In this document: piece after piece, positions 58,540-64,000 of the stretch
How the letters are laid out: the number at the start of each line of letters is the position of its first letter
Position numbering within the stretch: the stretch's first letter is position 1
Origin: Cadophora sp. MPI-SDFR-AT-0126
Taxonomy: Eukaryota; Ascomycota; Leotiomycetes; Helotiales; Ploettnerulaceae
NCBI GenBank assembly: GCA_020747065.1
Contig: JAGMVK010000009.1
Span: forward strand, 372,001-436,000
DNA length: 64,000 bases
Direction of reading: 5' to 3'
The notes under the pieces: model-generated
What the model saw: the letters and a program-made list of their open reading frames with translations, nothing else
The model's database searches: none
Told to the model about the DNA's origin: nothing
Translations under genes and position numbers: made by a program

Positions 58540-60258
58540 TCAGATTTTCCCTTCTTTGTCTAGTCGAACCTCCTCATGGTCAACATCTTCCTTCTCTGTC
58601 CCAACCTTCTCTACATCTCTGTGACTCCTCTGCTTCGGACCATCGAAAATCGCCTCCAGCTCCTCAAGTGTAGGCCCCATTGTCTCAGGAAAGTAAAAGT
58701 AGACAATAATCCAGATCATCGCAATCCAGACACAAAGATAGATATAGTATTTCCAACCAACATTCTCCAAGCCGATAGGGTTGACATAGTTACCGAAGAT
58801 CTGTGCAACATAGATGACTAGCAGAACATACGACCACATCTTGGCTCGCATTTGGTAGGTGCAGATTTCGAGCGGGTAGGTAACGACGAGCACTTGCCAC
58901 GCAATGACGTAAAATAATTGGAAAAAGAATATGCATGCGATGACCAGACGACCGGCTGCAATGTTTCCAGTCTCGGTATATTGCTGGGCGCCAACTGTCC
59001 AGACAATGAACGTGATGAGGGTGCCGCCTGAGCCCCAGAGGAAGAAGGTCCGACGTCGAAAGGTGTTCATGAGAAAGCAGCAGACGATAGAGATAATGTA
59101 GGACCAGAGGGTGACCATGCCGTTGATAAGAGTGCTTTCGAATTCGGAATCCAGGCCAGTCTGTTTCAAGATTGGGCTGAGATAGTTGGACACGAGGAGG
59201 TTGCCAGTCGATTGAGAAAAGACCGCAACGGCCGTACAGATAGCGATGCGTTTTAGGTTGGGCGTCGAGGCAAAGAATTGCTTCCAAGTAATATTGCTTT
59301 CGGAATCTAGGGCAATAGCCTCTTTGATCTCGCCGAATTCTGTGCGAACAAGGTCTGAGTCTGCATTTTCTTCGCCGTGGTATTTGATAAGAATTTCGAG
59401 AGCTTCGTCGGGGCGTCCATGGGCGACAAGCCACCGGGGTGACTCGGGACTGAAGTATATCTGAGAGTATGTTAGACGGGGTATCAAGCAATGTTGAGAT
59501 GTGGTTTCACTACCATAGCCAGTTGGTAAAGAGAAGGTACAGCTTGCAAGAGTGTGGGAAGCCTCCACTGCCAATGTCCATTAATCTTGATGCTTCCAAA
59601 GGTGACCCACGCTGAGAAGATGTTAGACATTTCCTGATCATGAGACGATAGAAAACGTACCTCCGATCACATATCCCAGCACAACAGATGTATTGTACAG
59701 CGAAGTAACTATGGCCCTCTCTTTCGGATGACTCAATTCTGTAATAAGGACAGGAGCACCCATTTGCACAACCGATGTTCCGAATCCGAGAATCATCTTC
59801 GCTCCGATGAACATGTTGAGTGATGTCGCGAATGTCTGCATGATCGCGGAGCCAATGATAATAATGGCACCTATCACAGTTGGCCATTTACGTCCCAAGT
59901 AGTCCGGAAGCCAGTTGAGCAATATTAGAGGTATGACCCCGCCAATGCCAGTCGAGGCACCGAATAGCCCCAGAGCTGAACCGGTGGGATGGCCAAATCT
60001 GTCTTGCCAGACAGGAAGCAGTTGCATAGCGTTGGTCATAGACTGCAGGGAGTGAAGTCAGCTAATCTGTTTCTAAGAACAATTTTCGAAGGGGTAGTAG
60101 CATACCCCGTCGAAACCAGATGCCAGACTGGAGAAGAACGACGAGGTGAGCACGAAGTACAGAAGTAATCCATTCTTGCGTTTCCAGAAGGAAGGGACAT
60201 TTAAGTAGTCCAGGGCCGTTTCGAGCTTCTCAGCAGCGTGGACAGCTTTTGGGGCCAT
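58540..60258 (-). CDS. LAC12-like MFS sugar/oligosaccharide transporter
   Basis: Four exons (60258-60106, 60042-59661, 59611-59514, 59460-58540) give 517 aa with phases consistent. Sugar-porter features include GFDGSMTNAMQLLPVW in helix 1, DYLGRKWP in the first loop, PESPRWL after helix 6, and YFPETMGPTLEELEAIF after the last helix. The GSMTNAMQ and TLINGMVTLW patterns resemble the lactose/cellodextrin (LAC12/CDT-2) branch rather than hexose transporters. It should be a plasma-membrane proton symporter. Upstream lie TATATAA on the minus strand (plus 60404-60410) and a perfect CreA-type palindrome at 60565-60580. The GH43 gene begins to its 5' side in the same orientation. Confidence 0.92.
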
Positions 60259-61002
60259 CTTTCTTCCTACGGCAGATCAAAGATAGATTCTCTTTCGAGA
60301 CTAAAGAAAGAAAGGAACTGGTTTACTTCAAAAATTTGAAATGGCAATTGTAGGAGACCGAGATCAAATCAAGAGGTCTGTCCAAGACAGGAAAGTCATA
60401 ATGTTATATATCTTTTTGATGTGAACATGGCTGGCTTGACTTGCATGGATTGTATGGATGGTAGTCTGTCGCAAACTTGAGTACAGCTGGTGCGTTTTGA
60501 CTTTTGTGGAGGCGGCATGCTGGGCCTTGTTAGATTGGGGTACGGGGAAATGCAGCAGACGATACCCCAGATAACTGGGGATGAAAATTTAGCACAGCTG
60601 GAAACGTCTACGATTGGGTGGCTATGTTGGATTCCTGACTAGTCACGGAGCATTGGCACGGCGAATTGAGGTGGACGTTATGGCTGCGGAGAATTGGAAA
60701 GTGGCGATATCTTGGCATTCAAGAGTGGCGTGTAGATGCTCGTCTTTCTGTACATCCGCATGACTACCCGATCATGTCATACTCCTATCACAAGTCTTGG
60801 CAAAGAGTCCTTTCCCAGAAATGACGAGTTGCGGTGTACGAAAGCTTGTATGTGTGAATGAAAGCTAACTTTCCTTGGAGTTTTCCCCCGAATAGAAAAT
60901 GCGCTGAGTGCGGAAATGCCTAGAATTTGCGTGCCATGGCAATGGAGTATCAACAATCAATGAGAGCATATCTATTTTCAAGATCAATGAATATCTGTGA
61001 AT
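60259..61002 (-). promoter_or_regulatory. Promoter region of the sugar transporter
   Basis: About 740 bp between the transporter ATG and the GH43 stop. It contains the TATA-like element at 60404-60410 and several G-runs near 60535-60580, including the CreA-type palindrome. No gene is supported. Confidence 0.55.
60565..60580. promoter_or_regulatory. Paired CreA-type sites, perfect palindrome
   Basis: CCCCAG-ataa-CTGGGG contains two SYGGRG sites back to back, 307-322 bp upstream of the transporter ATG. Closely spaced inverted CreA/Cre1 sites mediate carbon catabolite repression in Aspergillus and Trichoderma. Use here is inference. Confidence 0.6.
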
Positions 61003-62658
61003 CTAACTCTGCAATTCTTTCTCGCTCAGTTGCCTATGCGAAGATTCGCACGAGACCTTGAAGTCTTCAAACAAGACAATGCTGCCCTCTCCTACACCAT
61101 TGCCACTTGCAAAAATGCCCAATATCGTGCCTGTGAAGTCTCTTGCTGTCATCTCAAGAGCATCAACCAACCCAAGCGATATCCATGTTCCGACAGAACC
61201 CAGTTGATAGGAAAACTCATATCTTTCGGTGGTTGACTGTATCTTGAATGCGAGGCGATGCCAACTCTGGTTCAGTGGAGTTGAGCCTAACAACATGGGA
61301 ACAGGAACGCCTCGTTGAGTAAAAACCAGAGTAACATTAGAAGTGGAATAGTCGTAGAAAATTTCCGCATGCCGGACATCATCCTTGAACAATGCCAGCC
61401 CAGCCTTGAGAGCCCGGCCAGCATGTGTCATATTCTGCCGCAGCACCACAGTTGTCGTAGAAACCGGCTGGCGCTGCCGCTCACCTAGAAAGGTTGCTGT
61501 ACCATTTCGAGCCGACAAATCGGTGCTGCTGGCGGTCAAGGAAACTGTATTTCCATCCGACGAAAATTCGTAATGTTTGGGATTAGGAGTACGAAGGTAG
61601 CAATCCTCGACCCTTTCGGCTGGCGTCTTACACATGATTTGGGGCGTCGGTCGGCTTGAGTGTTCTCGTTCGAACTGAATTTTTGGCTGCGAAATTGTAG
61701 GCCATCCATTCTCTGGCCAAATTACAGGAGTGAGGAATGTCTCCCTCCCGAGAGGATAAATGCCTCCAGCATCTCTGTAGCCCAAAACCGCTGCCCACCA
61801 TTTGCCCTCAAGATCTTGGAATAAGTCCCCATGCCCCACCCCCTGAATGAACTCGCCTGTTCCATCCGATGTCAGAATGGGATTCTGCTCATAAGACAAA
61901 AATGGCCCCCAGATGTTTTTGGACCGAGCGATGGTCAGCATGTGATGTTCGAAAGTTCCTCCTTCGGAAATGAGAAGATAATACCATCCGTCTTTTTTGT
62001 AGAGGTGAGGTCCTTCAGAATGAATCTTTGCAAATCCATCCCAAATGGTTTTCGTCTCTGACATTGATTCCCCCGTCTTGATGTCGATTTCAAATTGCTT
62101 GATTGTGCAAGAGTCTTGCTTAAGTGGATGGAGTCGGAACGAGCCCTGAACATAGGCGTGATCGTCTTCGAAGAAGAAGCTCGGATCTATGCCGGAGAAA
62201 TCGACGTAGATTGGGTCGGACCAATAGTTCTCCCAAATATCACTGCAAGTAATATAAAAGTTCAATGTCTGGACCGACTTCCCATCATTGATCGTATTCG
62301 TACATAATATGTAGTAGATACCATTGTGGAAGTGTATCGATGGAGCGAAGAGGCCTGCAGTTGCTACCATAGAACCATCTGGATGCTCTGGTAGATCCGT
62401 GCTAGTGGCATTCGATAGATCGAGCTGGCTCTGACGGTTGATTGCATTATCTGGAAGAGTCAGATACTTGTTTTCTCTTTGTTTCTACTGAACATGTAAC
62501 TAACTGATGTGTGTCCATGTATTCAAGTCTTTTGATGCGTATATGGGAATTGCTGGAAAAACATGAAAAGTAGAAGTAACGAGAAAGAACGTGTCTCCGA
62601 CAAGAACAACAGATGGGTCAGGTGAAAAGCCTGGAATGATGGGATTTTCGAACTTCAT
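61003..62658 (-). CDS. Intracellular GH43 beta-xylosidase/arabinofuranosidase-like
   Basis: Two exons (62658-62505, 62450-61003) give 533 aa. The ATG at 62658 gives the canonical start KFENPIIPGFSPDPS; another ATG at 62682 would add eight residues. No signal peptide is present, so the enzyme should be cytosolic. The five-bladed propeller residues are visible: Asp14 (general base, SPDPS), Asp140 (SGIDPSF) and Glu197 (IHSEGPH). A C-terminal beta-sandwich of the GH43_C2 type follows (QNMTHAGRALKAGLALFKDD, VLFEDFKV). Family members release xylose or arabinose from short oligosaccharides. With a LAC12-like transporter downstream on the same strand and a divergent Zn2Cys6 gene, it fits xylo-oligosaccharide use inside the cell. 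Confidence 0.92.
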
Positions 62659-63241
62659 GGTACTCTGGTGATCGAGGTGCATGGACTGAGGTTCAGCGAA
62701 GCTGAAATTGAAAATGAATCTACATTGATAGGAAGAAAGAGATGTAGAAGGCGAGGAGCCTCTTTAGCAGGAACGCCAACATGACCTGCACCGAAAGCCA
62801 AGCAGTCATCCCCTCTATCAAACGTAAGTGCTGCGTACCTCGCCGCTATTGTCTTAAAGGGCCTACTTGCTCGGACCCAGGACGTTTCCCTAGAGTAAAA
62901 TGACTGAGTTCTTCCCAAATAATTCAGGGGTAAGAAGAGTTAGCGATCCAATCGTCAGAGGTTTTTTTCGGCTGGCGCTCGGCGATCTAAATCGCCGCGG
63001 CGCATTAAGAGTTCGAACCGTCCACTCCCAGTTTCTTCCTTCTCGTCTCTCTCTCAACGTCCGACTTCATTCTCCGCAGCTGTCGCCGTACGCCTTTGAG
63101 CTTCAACGAACAATACTCTCCCGGGTCATGATCATTGGCCAGCTAGGGGCTTCACACCGTCCTTGACTGACCCCGCAATTCCTTCCCGAACCCTTTCCAG
63201 GGCCTTTTTTGGGGTATACCCATCTAGAAATTAAAAACAAA
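62659..63241. promoter_or_regulatory. Divergent promoter between GH43 and Zn2Cys6 gene
   Basis: About 580 bp shared by two divergent genes. The most notable element is the palindrome at 62980-62997. No clear TATA box was found for either side, and no XlnR-type GGCTAA hexamer was seen. Confidence 0.5.
62980..62997. promoter_or_regulatory. CGG-N12-CCG palindrome
   Basis: CGGCGAT-ctaa-ATCGCCG is a perfect 7-bp inverted repeat. The outer triplets are inverted CGG half-sites, the class of site bound by dimeric Zn2Cys6 proteins. It lies 245 bp before the regulator ATG and about 320 bp before the GH43 ATG. Confidence 0.55.
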
Positions 63242-64000
63242 ATGGAGAACCGTACCATGCGTGCTTGTGACAATTGCAGAAGACGTAAAGTCAAGGTGGG
63301 TAGCAAAATCGATCCTATCTCAGCAGACGAGCACTCACTCCACCTTGGCTGTAGTGCAACTTCAATTCGCCGCAATGCTGCAGCTGTCAACTTTCAGATT
63401 TGCTCTGTGCATACACTGTTCCGCCGAAGAAGAGAGGACGAAGGTTCCGAAATCCTGGATCTGCTCCACCGCCACCTTCCAAACCTTCGCCGAGTTCTGT
63501 GCTGCCAGATGCAAGCCCATTGTGGCCTCCGTTAGGACATTTTCCGGCCACGACGTCCCCAGCCGGGAGTGGACTGTCTAACATTTCATCTCGGCACCAA
63601 CGAAGCGCAAGAAGCCCAGCTATTCTTGAGCCGTCTGACTTTCATTCTCAACTTTATGAGATTCACAAACAGCTGGAGGACGCTATTACCCAAATTCAAC
63701 CAAATTCCTCTATTGGACAGATTGGCTCACAATGCATCGATCTCTACATGCAGTACCTTTTTCCTATTATGCCACTCGTTCACGAGAGGAATTTACGTCA
63801 GAGCCTGGCGATATTGTCTGCGGACTCGAATCTATTCTTCTCCTGTCATTCTCTGAATTCGCAAAGCCAAGCAAGTACGGACCCGTCCCTAGAAACGAAT
63901 GATTTGAGTTTATGTCGAGTGTTTTCATTGTTGACTGCTGTCTGTGCGGAGACGTGTATGGTCTTGCCTTCGCACATTTTGACCGATGGATCGCAACTGG
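63242..64000 (+). CDS. Zn(II)2Cys6 transcription factor, cut by window end
   Basis: Exon 1 is 63242-63295 and exon 2 runs from 63355 open to the last base, giving 234 residues so far. The intron splits the zinc cluster: ACDNCRRRKVK, then CNFNSPQCCSCQLSDLLCAY, which gives an exact C-x2-C-x6-C-x6-C-x2-C-x6-C. A VPPKKRGRR linker follows, typical of many sugar-related C6 activators. A Pro/Ser-rich spacer comes next, then the start of the fungal transcription-factor homology domain (LYMQYLFPIMPLVHERN). Exon 2 has no early ATG, so simple ORF calling misses it. Divergence from the GH43 gene suggests a pathway-specific regulator. Confidence 0.88.

Noticed and set aside
63005..63020. tRNA-like B-box GGTTCGAACTC on the minus strand
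   Set aside because: No matching A box or cloverleaf could be found at the expected distance.

Overview
The window looks like a chromosomal segment of a filamentous ascomycete (Pezizomycotina). The evidence is short spliceosomal introns (mostly 44-70 nt, GT-AG with a few GC-AG), Zn(II)2Cys6 regulators, DUF3433 and fungal DDX60-type helicase genes, secreted hydrolases and MFS sugar transporters, with AT-rich intergenic spacers. A leotiomycete (Helotiales-like) origin is my best guess from gene style only. I saw no rRNA, tRNA, CRISPR or intact transposon. About 25 protein genes can be supported, most with exon junctions that keep frame.

Layout. 1.3-13.6 kb: secreted ureohydrolase, secreted type-B carboxylesterase, cupin protein, MFS sugar transporter (-), 2OG-Fe(II) oxygenase (-), SET-domain protein with a signal peptide. 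14.9-21 kb: a seven-exon DDX60/Ski2-like helicase of 1837 aa. 21.4-28.6 kb: DUF427 protein (-), an NTF2-like/MDR fusion oxidoreductase (-) divergent from a Zn2Cys6 regulator, and a finger-less fungal-specific transcription-factor-domain protein. 29.7-36.5 kb: a 1516-aa DUF3433 membrane protein and two small polytopic membrane proteins (-). 37.5-46.2 kb: extracellular intradiol dioxygenase, an unknown acidic protein (-), a quinone-reductase-like MDR (-), and a Zn2Cys6 regulator. 48.9-58 kb: amino-acid permease, Zn2Cys6 regulator, LURP/tubby-like protein and two small unknown genes. 58.5-64 kb: LAC12-like sugar transporter (-), intracellular GH43 (-) and a divergent Zn2Cys6 regulator cut by the window end.

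Two loci look like small regulated modules. At 58.5-64 kb the transporter, the GH43 without a signal peptide, and the Zn2Cys6 gene resemble a xylo-oligosaccharide import-and-hydrolysis module. A perfect back-to-back CreA-type palindrome lies upstream of the transporter, and a CGG-N12-CCG palindrome lies between the GH43 and the regulator. At 22.9-26 kb the fusion oxidoreductase and its divergent regulator share a promoter with five copies of CARACTCCGC. Genome-style oddities include a sharp inversion of coding-strand GC skew inside several genes on both strands, and GC-AG introns in two related regulator genes.
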